DNA from: Craspedostauros australis
Lineage: Eukaryota > Bacillariophyta > Bacillariophyceae > Mastogloiales > Achnanthaceae
Assembly (NCBI GenBank): GCA_026770025.1
Contig: JAMXDE010000021.1
Location: 930,001-994,000, forward strand
Reading direction: 5' to 3'
Length of the DNA: 64,000 bases
The notes below the pieces were generated by a model that saw nothing but the letters and a program-made list of their open reading frames with translations, was not told the DNA's origin and made no database searches. A program made the position numbers and the translations under genes. The number at the start of each line of letters is the position of its first letter. Position 1 is the stretch's first letter. This document shows positions 31,792 to 43,575 of this stretch, piece by piece.

Positions 31792-34088
31792 GAAGCTAAG
31801 CCAAGACTCGAAACCCCATCGACCGTCGAAGGTGAGGAGGTGCCGCAACCAGTGCGATTGTCCAAATCCGAGGCGGAGGCAGAGGTAGAATATATCCCAG
31901 ACGACAAACTCGAGGACGACACGGAGGCGGCAGCCAAGATCCACGACAAGACCGAAGTCGCAGGCGATGATGAACTGAGCGAGCAACCGGCATCGTTGAC
32001 CCAGCCAGAGATAGTTGCTGTGACCGAATCAGAGGTCGCCATCGACGCCTACATTTCACAAGCACCTGAAGTCGACCAGGAAGTAGAATGTGTTGATGCG
32101 CAACAAGGCGACGTTCTGCAACAGGAACTATTCGAATATGGTGAAGACTTGGGGCCTGAGTTGGAGGGCGAACTGGAGCCATCATCTTCCATCGAGATCT
32201 ACCAAGACGCAGAATCGGATATCGAACGAGATATCAAGGACGATGCGAATGACGATGATGGTGCTGCTGAAATTGAAGCAGCCACATCACAAGTCAATGA
32301 AGGCTTGGAGTCTCAGTCCGTTCTCGATTCTGACACTGTTACATCTGGAGCGGATGTGCGACGTCCAGTCGTGAACGAGGAAGATGCTGAGCCCGTGGCT
32401 CTGCAGGATGCCCCACTGGCCGTGAAGTCTGACAAAGATGAAGACGAAGCCACCATTCGCGACAGCGACGACAAGCAAAACGATGATGTAGCAGGTTTGG
32501 AGAAGCATGCTAACACAGCAGCGCTGATTGGAGTTGCAGTGGTTGCGGCAACAGGAGCTGGGGTTCTTGACACCACGGATGACCAAAGTGAAGAAGGAAA
32601 CGCGGAAGAGTTCAAGCTGGAGCCAAAGGTGGAGGAGCATCCCGAACAGAATGCACTCGACTCAATCACACTCCTTGACGCTGCAACACCTGCAGACAAC
32701 GAAGATGAAGACGACTTGGTCCCGCCTGCGTCCGCTCCAAGCTTCATGCGAGGCACACAGCCAGGCAACGAGTACGTGGACATGCCTAACAAGGCGATGG
32801 AACACTCCGCAAATCTTTTGCCGGACAACAACGAGGATGTGGATGCTGACGCTGATGATGACGACGTAACCGAGGATTCCGTCGCAGAAGCTGAACAGTT
32901 GACAGCGATTGCGGATGCCTTGAAATCAGAGCCATCTGTCAGCTCCAAAGGGCACGACGACCGTGACGCCGAAGTCGACTCAAAGTCTACAGAGACATTC
33001 CAGTCTTCTCAAATGCTTGAGACCGAGCATGGCACCGACACTGCGCAAGTTATCGATGCCACAGCACGTGCGCTCGACCTGCCGGAGGAGATCAGGCCAT
33101 GCCAAGACGTCAAGGCTGATTCTTTGGAGGACTTTTTTCCGCTGCAGAGTCCGAGCCAGAAGATGACGCAGAATCACCGACTGCGCCCGTGCTGACCGAA
33201 GACGCAAGGTCCAACAACGAGGCCGACAAGAAGACCAACGAGTTCGCACCAAAAGAAACGAAGTGGACAGATGTCGAGCCAGAGGATGAATCCAAACCGG
33301 AAGTGGAAGAAGTCAAGATGTCTGCTCTGAAGGTTGCCAGGGTGGAAGAAGACGAGGAGGCAGCGCTTGAGCATGCGCTTGTGCTGCTGAAGAGGCTCAC
33401 TCAGGCTACGGATGCGGACGTGCCAGCATCAGAGTCGGCCGCCGCTGACAGTACTGGAGAAGAGGATCGTCAGGAAGCAGGTCTTGAGCGTGGGCTCCTG
33501 TTGCTCCAGACCTTCAATCAAGAGGAGGACATGTCACAGGCAAAAGCAATGGCTAACAGCTCCGACGAAGACAAAGACAATAAGGAAATGGAGCTCTCAT
33601 AAGTCCTCGAACGAGGAGCAAGGTTGGAGGTGCATGCGCAACCAATGAAGACGTCAACTCTGACATCGGAAGACAAGAGCATCGTGCGTGACGATACAGA
33701 CGTGGGCCATGATACCAATCGAGAGGTAGTGGCTGACGAAGACGGGGATGCCACAAATGAAACTGCTTCCGCCACTGATACTCCAAACCGAGAATAGCAG
33801 GAACGCGCAAGCTCAATCATTGTGGAAATGGCCGCGTTCGTCGTGGACGCCAAGGTTATCATCCAGCCAGCACCCAAAGCTCCAACCCATGATGCCCATG
33901 GTGCCGACGGCAATGGTAGTGATGGTGCCATCGTCAACGAAGACAAGCAAATCATGAGCGAAGCGTTCACGACACGTTATGCACACCAGACAGACTGAGC
34001 CAGCAATGCGTCCCATGATGATACCGAGGGCTTAATTTCGCACCCAGAAAAGGGCGAATGCTTTGGAACTCTGTGCCAAATCGTGTAA
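31792..34088 (+). pseudogene. Decayed gene for a large acidic repeat protein
   Basis: A plus-strand Asp/Glu/Ala-rich frame runs from 31792 to 33195 without an ATG near its 5' end. At a run of six T (33133-33138) the coding sense moves to another frame, which continues from SAAESEPEDDAESPTAP through 33599 and then past TAA (33600), TAG (33795) and TGA (33996) to TAA at 34086-34088. The C-terminal part holds three related units beginning LEHALVLLKRLTQ, LERGLLLLQTFNQ and LERGARLEVHAQ. Composition suggests a long disordered or coiled acidic protein; no enzyme motif is present. Loss of start, one frameshift and three stops argue for a pseudogene, though one frameshift could be a sequencing error in a homopolymer. 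Confidence 0.6.
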
Positions 34089-34740
34089 TCGTCGCACAGA
34101 GGGAGTAGCACCCGCAGTAGAATAAGAACATATGTTATGTTATATAGTGAGGAAGGTCCTAGGAATTACACAACACATCAGAGCCCAACACGACTGCAGT
34201 CAAAGTATGCACAAGTAGATCGAAATCTACTCAAAGCCGAGCAGATCGCAGAGCATGCTTTCCCCCACGAATTCAACAGTTCCGCTGATTCCGCGCTATG
34301 ATTGCGCATCAGAACTGAGAGGAAACCGAAAAACGGAGTTCTTCGCGAAACTTGACGATAAGGATTGTGATGAGACCATGCATCCTATTCAATATACTCT
34401 GCGCACAAAACCTTTGCTGATAGAGACATTGAGTGTGCCCAACAAGATTGTTGACTATTGTGAGTGCTTGCGCCACCTATCTTGGCTGTGCAATCTGCGT
34501 GTTCTCTGTTCCAGGACGAGTGATCGGATGCACAGGGCAACAACTCACCTGCGTCATGGTTGAACAGGACTGGAGTTACAACACGATTGATGGCCCAAAT
34601 GAGTGATCGTTATGGTGTGCTCGGATTGGTCTTGTGCAGAGCATGGTACTCGTGCTTGTGCACAATATACGATTCCATTACATCATCTGTCGATGTCCGC
34701 TCTTGGAAATTCGACTCCATGTTGCGAATTAGGCATGAAT

Positions 34741-35311
34741 ATTCGTGAGCGTTCCAACCAGCATGGCTGGGACCATGCCCATGCCAATGGTGATGCTGGA
34801 TGCATCAGAGGAGGTGTCCTCAACCTTGAGCGTGCAGATGACCTTGGCTCCATACATGACGTTGAGCTTGGTGGTGCCATCCGGGATGTCGGACGACTTG
34901 ACCTCAATCTCGTATGCTCCCATGATGTTGGTCTTCGTCGAAGCCACCATCGTTCAATCATCTGCCACGATTGTCACGTCCAATCCTTGCTGCAAGAGCA
35001 AGTCCGAATGAGATCCAAGGATGAAGTTGGATGTCTGCGAGATGTCGACCTTCAGCTGGTGACGGCCTCGTAGACAGTGGCAGGGATGGTGGCGATGTAG
35101 CCATCACCAATTGCAGTCATGGCACCGTGGGCGGCCATGGCGATGGCAGTGACGATGAAGGAAGTCGCCTTTCGAAAGTTCATGATGGCAAGCTGTCGTT
35201 TGTCTACTTTTTCCGGTTGCTCGAGTGTGGAGTGTTGGCTGTTGGTTGGTTTGTTGATGTGCTTGCTTTTTCACTATGTGTTGATCTTGGATCTGTGAGA
35301 TGAGTTGAATG
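34741..35311 (-). pseudogene. Decayed surface protein gene, copy 2, with internal deletion
   Basis: A truncated relative of 28775-30105 in the same orientation ~5 kb away. It keeps an ATG at ~35186 (MNFRKATSFIVTAIAMAAHG), the signal peptide and IPATVYEAV. It then jumps, with loss of some 300 codons, to LKVDISQTSNFILGSHSDLL near 35055 in another frame. After a TGA near 34957 it continues through GAYEIEVKSSDIPDGTTKLN to a hydrophobic tail (IGMGMVPAMLVGTLTNIHA). The upstream ~125 bases also match copy 1, so the duplication included the leader. Together the copies define the ends of the ancestral protein. Confidence 0.7.
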
Positions 35312-36210
35312 AGCAACATTGATGTTCCTGTCCTCCACAATGATAGTCCTGAGAGATACAATGTCAAAGCACACGGTCAATGAGCGCGGATGCGGTGGGA
35401 TGTTGGTGCACATGGCGGTGTCTCGCCAATAATCTTTGGATTCACAGCTGATCCCCTTGCCATGGCAGTCTTCGCAGGCTGTGTACTTGTGGCACACGGA
35501 CAGGTGCGTATCCCATTTCTGATGATGTTGGGGGATGCTCCAAGTCCAACATTGCCAGGACATTTTCCGTCCTTCGATGTTTGGGAGGGGAACAAACCAA
35601 CCAAGGCTGTTCGATGAAAGACGGTTTCTTTGTGGATGCGCATGTGGTTGTGTGGTTGTGTGGTTGTGGGTGCGTTCGTTTTTTTTACGAAGTTTGTTCC
35701 CAAGATCGCAGAATGCACAACGTGGATGCAATCGGATGTTTATCAGAGTGAATATAACCATGTCACACCCCAATAAGCGAAACTGAGAGGCCAACCGCAG
35801 AATTTCGAATGGGTGTTTGAGAGAATGAAGCATGGTTCGCATTGTGCCGGAAGCAGTCTCAACGCTTTTCTTGCCAAAGTTACTCAACTCCCCCATGTCA
35901 TACATCTCGTCAGCCCCAAGTTCATTCTGCGTTCAAGAACAAGAAAAGTCCACCCACACCAACAACTCCCCAACAAGACCAAGGTCTCTGAGGCGACTGA
36001 GCTTCTGTGACCCAAGATCTCTTGTGGGAACCAACAAATCCGTTGAATCTCACAACAGCACCAATACTCTCAATTCAACCTAGTAACAGCATTTGGAACA
36101 CAACCACCTGCTGCACTCATCTTCCACACATTCCACTTGTGCCTCAACTTTGTTCATACAGCCAACCCTGTGCAAGATTCTTAGATCTGTGTTACATCTA
36201 TTGAGTGACC
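35312..36210. other. Intergenic before the transposase-nuclease gene
   Basis: No gene supported. A 233-codon minus frame (35905-35204) overlaps the leader of the copy 2 pseudogene and has no motif. The region should contain the promoter and any left end of the transposase-nuclease element; no terminal repeat or TTAA duplication could be assigned by eye. Confidence 0.35.
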
Positions 36211-39200
36211 ATGTCTTTGGATCATGTTGGCGGAGGCAATGATGACTTGTGGGAGGATGATGACAGCAACAGAGGCATTGATCCAGACAATCTAGACTTG
36301 GAACCACTTGATGAAGATGCTGTTGTCCATCCTTCGGATGACAACACAGTCATTTGGACTCCTGATGACTTTGATCTGGACGATGACCATGATGACAACA
36401 TTGCAGATGACTTGGACGCAACAGATCCCAAGAGCAAAGCCTCCAACTCCAACAGCAACTACCTCATGGCAGAAGAGAATGAAAATGCAGATTCTACACA
36501 GGATAACAGCACCTTGAACACCAACAATGCCAATGCCTCTCCTACAACTGCAACTGCATCCACCCGCAACACCAAATCCGATGCAGCAAAGCTGGCAAGC
36601 ATGAGCCTCAAGTGGAAGCTGCAGACAGGGGTGGACGAGAAGCATCGTGTCACAGTGGGCGAGGCCCGTGCAGACAGCAAAGTGATCATGAACAAGGAGA
36701 TGGTGCACATCCGAAAATCGATGCAAGATCTCACATGCAGCAAACGACCAACACCAGATGATATTGTTGATCTTGTCTTGGGTCCCACATCTCAGCTGTA
36801 CAGAGGTGCATTTTCACAGGGTGTCATGAAGATGGATGCATTGGAGTACCTGCAGTTCATGGTTGCATTCACCACACAATCAACCTTCTGTACAAGCACC
36901 AAAAACATGTACACCATGGGCTTGTTGAGCACCAAAGTGGGGTCCCCAAGCAAGATGGAATACATCAATTGGTGGTGCAAAATCCATGAAGATGGCAACA
37001 CGATCGAGTCCAACCCCCACTACTTTTGGCAGGATCTCCAGGCTCATTGCAATCACGCAATGAAGCAGCTCATTGTGACAGGCATGTCCGGAAAACGCAC
37101 TGTGACAATCGATGACGATAAAGTGCACTGTGAGAGCAAGGTGCCGTTGCGCAGTGGCATTGCCCGGCACAAACACCCAAAGTCCAACAGATGGGGGTGA
37201 GTTGTACTGTGCACATACTCTACTTTTGGATCATGCAATTGAGTGTATGTCATGATTGTACAATTGTCAATCATTTTGAATCTCACACACACCACATACA
37301 TGTCTGCATCCCTCTCTTTCTTATCAAATTTCGTTGCTTTCCTATATCACGAACTTGTGAAATGTCAATGTATAGATTCACCATTGATACCTTGGCAATG
37401 ACAATGTCCGGGGTCCCTTGTGGAGTCCAAGTCATCCAGGAAACCAAGACAAACACCGCAAAGGATCTGATCAAGACCCAATTCGCAACCACCAATGCCT
37501 TGCAGAACACAGAAGTTCTTGCTGATCGCGGATATGGCTCTCTCAAGCTCACACAGGGTCTTGTTGAAGGCGGAGCGGACCTTCAAGGCACTCACAAGAG
37601 GGCTCCACACATGCCATTTGTCAATGGAACGTACCGGACCAACCCAAACCAACTCATGATCAGTGTGACAGAACCCACAAGACTCTTCCTTGCCACCTCC
37701 AACAAGGTGAAGGGCGCGACCTACTGTTGCTATGGTCTCCGAGACAACGGAAAGATGATCATGATGGCAAAGACGGGAGTTGGAAGGTTCGAATGGGATC
37801 TCACCATGGCAAAGGTGAAAGAGGAGATCATGTACCTTCGCCACGTTCAAGCCAAGCGCACGAATCACCCAGATCTTCTGGCTCATCCAGAGAAGTTCCC
37901 AGAGTACTTCTCTGCAGCTGTCATGAACCTGGAGAAGTCTCCTTCTGTGGTGCTCGCAATTCAGGCCAGAGGTGACGCAATTCAAGCCATCCAGAATGCA
38001 CCAAATGACCCAGAGGCAGTCAAGGCAGCCGTCATCCTTGCCGAACAAGCTTCACAGGCAGCGGATGATGCAGAAGACAAGGCAAGGGTGAGATGGGCAC
38101 AGAAGATTCGTGACCTTGATGTTGTTGGGATGACCTGCGAACAGCGAGATCCGCTTTGGTTCATGTTGCGAAAGTTCTGCTTGACGAGCTCCACCGTCCA
38201 CAACATCATCAACGTGGTCCTGGCCAGCACCGAGTGGTGCAAGGAGACAAATGGCCATGTTCTCCATCATCAGGCATGGGAAATCATTGCCACATTCATG
38301 GGCATCGACGTTGAGGCCAGAAAGCAACAAGCCCATGTGGAGATCGGAACAGGTGAAGTCAAGAATCGGGCACGTGAGCGATTCAATCTCCTCACAGATG
38401 ATGCCAAAGACTCAAAATCCATCGAGCAAACAATCACCCAAGTTCTTCAGAATCGCGACAATCCTCCTGTCAACTGGCTGCTCGAGGATGTGACTGAATT
38501 GGTGGTGCTCTTCTGTGGTGGGTTCAAGCCAAAAACAGCTGACAGTATCTACAAGAAGCTCAAGACTGTGATCCAACGACAGCAGAAGCTGGATCGCCGG
38601 TATGTTGCCATGACGCCAAAGACCATGGAGGCAATCTACAAGGCAAGATTCCCCAACTCTGGCAAACTTCCGGCAAAGGGTGAAATGATGAAGGCATTGG
38701 TGCGGGATGACAAAGCATCCATCACTTTGGATCTTGACAATCTGGAGGTGGACGGTGGCAACAACGATGTCGAAGGCAGCAGCACCAGCAATTTCGACCG
38801 TTTCCCATTGGCCAACAATGGCGTTGGCATTGCCTCTCTGGCTTCCCTTCCTGTTGAAGCCGATGTCATACTTGCCAACAGACACAATGTCGAAGGCGAC
38901 ACCGAAGGCATCAGCAACAACGATGTGAGGAATAACGAAGAGGACGGAGGCATGATGGTGCTGAAGGAGGCCTTGGTGAAAGAGGCACTGAAGACGTGGT
39001 TCATGAAACCTTTCGCTGGCGAGGAGCGACGTGCCACCAGACTTGGCCACACCAATGAGCAGCCACTCATGAAGAAAGCTGAAAAGATATTGGAATTGAC
39101 TGGAGATCCTAGCTGTGTGAAGGCCGCATACACAGCAGGGTTGGTGCATCGCGGAGACAAGCCCTATGCTCGATCATCCGTTGACTTTCTCGCGGTTGTC

Positions 39201-41021
39201 GGAGACAGCACCAACGATGAAGATGATGAGGTCTTTGTTGTCGAGATGAAGACCAGGGCCTCGCGCAAAACCAAGGAGGAGGAGAAGGAGCATCAATTGT
39301 CGGTGAAACACCAATACCGGCTGGATCCCAACTTGCATATCTTTGCAGATTCAGAGAGCGGCATCTTTCGGGCATTGATCCGCAAGGAAGGCGAAAGACT
39401 CCAGTTGCTCCATCATGCCTTCGTCTACGGTGTCAGTGGAGCACTCATGGTGATTGGTAAGTTCGATGGCATTGGCATTCACTATGTGTGATGAGATCCG
39501 GTCCATGCTGCTTCCGCCAATGCACGATGTTCACATGCTATTGACACCATACTAACTCGTTGCTCACTCTGATACTTGTGTTATTTGATTGGAACTGCAT
39601 GGCAAGCAGGTGACAGCGGGGCCGAAATCCTCAGATCTGTTGCAACCAGATTCACGCCTGCATTGATGGAAGCCTATGCCTTGGTGCTTGACGATCTGTA
39701 CAAGCTTGTGATCGAGTTTGCATACGAAGAAGATTCACCAGGACGAACTCCATCTGAAGATCTCATGAGGCAGTTCATGTCATCCAATCCGGGCAGTGGC
39801 AACTTCGAGGGCAAAGGGTCCTACCTCCCAAACATGTCAGAGGATGACCTCTTCCATCAGCTCATGATGTGGAAAGGATGTGAAAATCTCACCTTCCCGG
39901 TCCCTCGTGTCAAGACCTTCCTTCCAAAACTGGCAGCAAGATGGAACATCATGAAGGGTGGTTCCGATATCATGTCAAGATTGATGGAACAGCACAAGGT
40001 GAAGCCCCCAAAAGTCTCCTTCCAATGCGTACTCGTGTCGCGTCTGATGCAACTGATGATGACGCTCGTGCACAAGCTAATCCAGATCACGGACAACAGA
40101 GCAATTGAGACAAATGCAGATCTCGATCGATCACCATCGTTGATCCATCTTCGGAACAAGATGAACAAGAAGTGGAGCTACCGTGACTCCCTTGCTGCCA
40201 TTACCAAACGCCTATCCCACCACTTGGCTGTGGCTTACACTCAAACCCGACTGGCACGTGAAACGAATGACGAGACGAGGCTCAGAGACATTGAAAAAAC
40301 CCTCAGTCTTCCCAGTGGTGTCAAGTCATGCCATGGTGGCAAGTTCAAATTGAATGGAGTGCCAGAGACTCGGCAGCCGTTGTTGGCCATCCTTGGTAAG
40401 CCCCCAGCTGAGAGGACTGTCTCAGAGGCATCGTTCATTGAAGGCCTGCACAAAGGAGACCATACCCTTGTGACGGTTCCAAAGAAGAAGAGAAGCTGTG
40501 TGGTATGCAACCTGCAAGTCACAACATATTGTACAGGATGTCATCTCACTGTCTGTGGAGCAAGCAGAAAGAAAAAGGAAAAGTCTGCATGGATGGAGAA
40601 GTGTGGCATCCCAGGTCATCTGGCAATGTTGAAGGTACCCGATGGAGACAAGGTCCTGGTGGTTCCCAACACATGCCACCACATCCTGCATGGCAAAGAC
40701 ACTGAATGGTGCACAAAGGTTGGGAAAGGATTGAAGGAGACTGCTCAACCTGCAGTCGTGGCAGTTCAGAATGGTCACGAACGAGCTGGAGAAGCTGAAG
40801 AATCTGGAACAGATGGCAGGCCAGCAGCGGCAGCAGTGGCAGTCGCAGCAGTAGCACAAGTTACCCAAGAGGGTGGAGATGACGCACAGGATGAAGAAGA
40901 ATTGCAAGCAAGGAGGGAGGCAGACAACAGGAAGGCTGCGACAGAGATGAAGAAACGAGCGGCAGCTCAATTTGCCGCTGAACAGAAGGCTCGCAGCAAG
41001 AAACGACACCGCACAACCTGA
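36211..41021 (+). CDS. piggyBac-like transposase fused to YqaJ-like nuclease and zinc-binding tail
   Basis: Three exons, 36211-37196, 37376-39456 and 39610-41021 (introns GTGAGT...TAG and GTAAGT...CAG), join in phase to 1,492 residues without a stop. After an acidic N-terminus, residues ~170-430 resemble DDE_Tnp_1_7: YLQFMVAFTTQS, GLLSTKVG, a first acidic site in TVTIDDDKV followed by HKHPKSNRWGFTIDTLA across intron 1, and a second in VLADRGYGS (Asp ~379). Residues ~575-1060 resemble a YqaJ/PD-(D/E)XK nuclease: DPLWFMLRKFCLTSS, SVDFLAVV (Asp ~932) and VVEMKTRA (Glu ~952, Lys ~954). Near 1319 lies a cysteine motif CVVCNLQVTTYCTGCHLTVC like the piggyBac C-terminal finger, then a basic tail. Probably a mobile-element or domesticated transposase protein acting on DNA. 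The third catalytic acidic residue was not located. Confidence 0.75.
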
Positions 41022-41703
41022 ATGCACTCCAGAGAGATCCGCGCCAACAGTAGGGAAAAGCAGCATCAATAGCATATCAGCTCACCTACGCAGATGCAAC
41101 AGATCTGTGCAAGAAGACAGACAACGACACGAAAATCAAACGGATTATGAACGCGAAAGACAAACAACGAAAATGTGATCATAACGTGAATACATGCGAA
41201 AGGCATCCCACGAAAATGAAATTAACACGTGGATACACGCGAAAGGCAGATAAACGAAATGCTCTCGACTCAGATCGTGAGAATTATAAACTTGAGAAAA
41301 ACAAAGAAAACAACTTCTACATTTTGTGCACGCAAAGTTACTATAGAGCATCTCAGGAACAGGAACAGATTTTGACCAAGTTGGTACAATCCATCACATC
41401 ATCGCAAAGAACGGGATCATCATGGATGAGATCCAGTACCACAGAACTCTCTCCTCATCCATGAGAACAAGGTTGTAAGACTCGGCACACCAAACCGAAA
41501 AGCAAACAATGAAATCACAAGCATGCTCCAAAGCAATACCATGACAAGACAAAAAGATGACATTCCAATGGTATGAATGGGTATTACTTGCATGAGCGAA
41601 GGCCATTTAGTTGGTTACAGCTATGATACTACTCATCCGTACCTCCTTCAAAGCGATGGCAGATGAGGCTGATTGAAGATGTCATGTCATGTGAGTCGAT
41701 GTC
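41022..41703. other. 3' flank of the transposase-nuclease gene
   Basis: No gene seen. A degenerate ~20-base direct repeat (CGTG.ATACA.GCGAAAGGCA) occurs at ~41184-41205 and ~41228-41249, and a TTAA lies near 41221. These could mark an element end, but no matching left end was found. Confidence 0.35.
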
Positions 41704-42592
41704 AATGTGACGTGATGATGGATGCGGATGTGATCTGCTGTGGATGTGGATTGAGGTGGAAGTGAGTGGATGCGGATGTGGATCGATGTGGATGTGTTCT
41801 GTTGTGGAGGCGAGTGGACGTTGATGTGATCTGTTGTGGAGGTGAGTGAATGTGGATGTGGATGCGGACGTGGATCGATGTGGAGGTGGGTCGATGTGGA
41901 GGTGATCTGTTGTGGAGGCGAGTGGATGTGAATGTGATCTGTTGTGGAGGTGAGTGGATGCAGATGTGGATCGGTGCGGATGTGATCTGTTGTGGAGGTG
42001 GTCTGTTGTGGAGGTGAGTGGATGTGGATGCGGACGTGGATCGACGTGGAGGTGATCTGTTGTGGAGGTGAGTGGATGTGGATCGAGGTGGAAGTGAGTG
42101 GACGTTGATGTTATCTGTTGTGGAGGTGAGTGGATGCGGATGTGGATCGATGTGGAGGTGATCTGTTGTGGAGGTGAGTGGATGCGGATCGATGCGGATG
42201 TGTTCTGTTGTGGAGGTGAGTGGATGCAGATGTGGATCGGTGCGGATGTGATCTGTTGTGGAGGTGATCTGTTGTGGAGGTGAGTGGATGTGGATTGAGG
42301 TGGATGTAAGTGGATGCGGATGTGGATCGAGGTGGAAGTGAGTGGATGTTGATGTTATCTGTTGTGGAGGTGAGTGGATGTGGACCGATGCGGATGTGAT
42401 CTGTTGTGGAGGTGAGTGGATGCAGATGCGGATCAATGTGGACGTGGATCGAGGTGGAAGTGAGTGGATGCGGATGTGATCTGTTGTGGAAGCGAGTGGA
42501 TACGGATGTGGATCGATGTGGATGTGGATCGATGCGGATGTGATCTGTTGTGGAGGCGAGTGGACATGGATGTGGATCGATGCGGATGTGAG
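41704..42592 (+). repeat. GT-rich minisatellite (~0.9 kb)
   Basis: Degenerate tandem repeats built from short blocks such as GTGGATGCGGATGTG, GATCGATGTGGAGGTG, ATCTGTTGTGGAGGTG and AGTGGATG arranged in variable order, giving larger units of about 50-60 bases. The strand is strongly asymmetric (G and T on plus). Most frames on the minus strand stay open because the unit lacks stops there, so the 240-250-codon minus frames (HPHPLTSTTDHI-type repeats) are not evidence of a gene. Confidence 0.9.
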
Positions 42593-42744
42593 GTGGCATT
42601 GGTGTTTTCAAGTTTGGTGTTGTCGTCTGCGTTCTCTTGGTGGATGTTGCTGTTGCTGTTGCTTCTGTTGTTGCTGGTGGCGTCGCTGCGCGGTTGGCGT
42701 TTCCGTCTGGCATCCATCCCACCTTCTGCCAAGAGAAATGGACA

Positions 42745-42892
42745 CGCAGAATGATGCTGGTCACACCGAAACAAACCAATTTTCCTTGTTCGGAACACCC
42801 AAAAACGATCACATTCTTTGGCGCAGACACCCAACACAACTGTCCAACACAGAAGCTGAATACCACGAACTGTCGCTGTACGCATTAAAATG
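42745..42892 (+). mobile_element. Small Ty1/copia RNase H remnant
   Basis: A 48-codon plus-strand stretch resembles the end of copia RNase H: NDAGHTETNQFSLFGTP, ILWRRHPTQLSNTEAEYHEL and a stop. The hallmark is W..R..Q..NTEAEY..L, matching the W.SK.Q..VS.STTEAEY..L pattern. The upstream sequence is not identifiable. It directly follows the minisatellite. Confidence 0.5.
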
Positions 42893-43284
42893 ACGTTTTG
42901 GAAATATTGAAACGATACCGAAGCTGTTCCCAACGCCTCCTTCAAAATGTTTGAAATTGAATGTAACGTGTCAAAAACGTCTCAAACACCGTGAACACGA
43001 TCAAAACACGACCCAGATTATCGTTGATTGCGAACAGAGGAGAGGAATCGGAACCATCTACTCTACACGTGGAGGACGGACGTCCTCCCGCTTGTGTCAG
43101 TCTGAACGTCAACTTGCATTTAGACGTAGCAATGGAACAATGACACCCACTGTACTAGAGGAACACAACAAAGATATAAGAATGAATACTGCCATGATCG
43201 GTCCTCCACATGCATAGGAGAAGTATGGATCAGCTATAGTGGAAGTAGAGACATTGGATTAGATGGAGGAGGTGCACATGGAGA

Positions 43285-43556
43285 GTGCGTGTGCCAAAAT
43301 GTTGCCACTAGTTTGTAAAGCACAGGAACCAGAAGTGAATTTGCGGTTGCAACGTCTGTATGTATCGCGTAGAGCAAAAAACGTGTTGTTTCCACGCAGT
43401 GGGGTGTCATGTTTGCGTTGGGGTCTGTTTTTTTTGTGATTTTGACCCCCTCTGAGAGGCCCGAAACCTTCCTTGTTCGGAAGGTCCTTCCTTGCAAGGA
43501 AGAATCGGCCTTTTCTGACCCCCCGATCTTCCTTGTTCGGAAGGTGCACTAGAGAA
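43285..43556 (+). repeat. Dispersed hairpin-rich repeat, copy B (~270 bp)
   Basis: An inverted counterpart of 26896-27178. It carries the same 16-base palindrome (43487-43502) and ACCTTCC/GGAAGGT hairpin, and has one extra CCTTCCTTGTTCGGAAG unit just outside (43557-43575) followed by an A-rich run. Differences from copy A are scattered single bases, so neither copy is very recent. Confidence 0.8.
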
Positions 43557-43575
43557 CCTTCCTTGTTCGGAAGAA

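Noticed and set aside
35204-35905. 233-codon minus-strand frame with several cysteines
   Set aside because: It overlaps the leader of the copy 2 pseudogene, has mixed composition and no recognisable domain.
41702-42945. Minus-strand frames of 170-250 codons with His/Pro/Thr repeats
   Set aside because: They arise because the minisatellite unit lacks stop codons on that strand; several frames are open at once.
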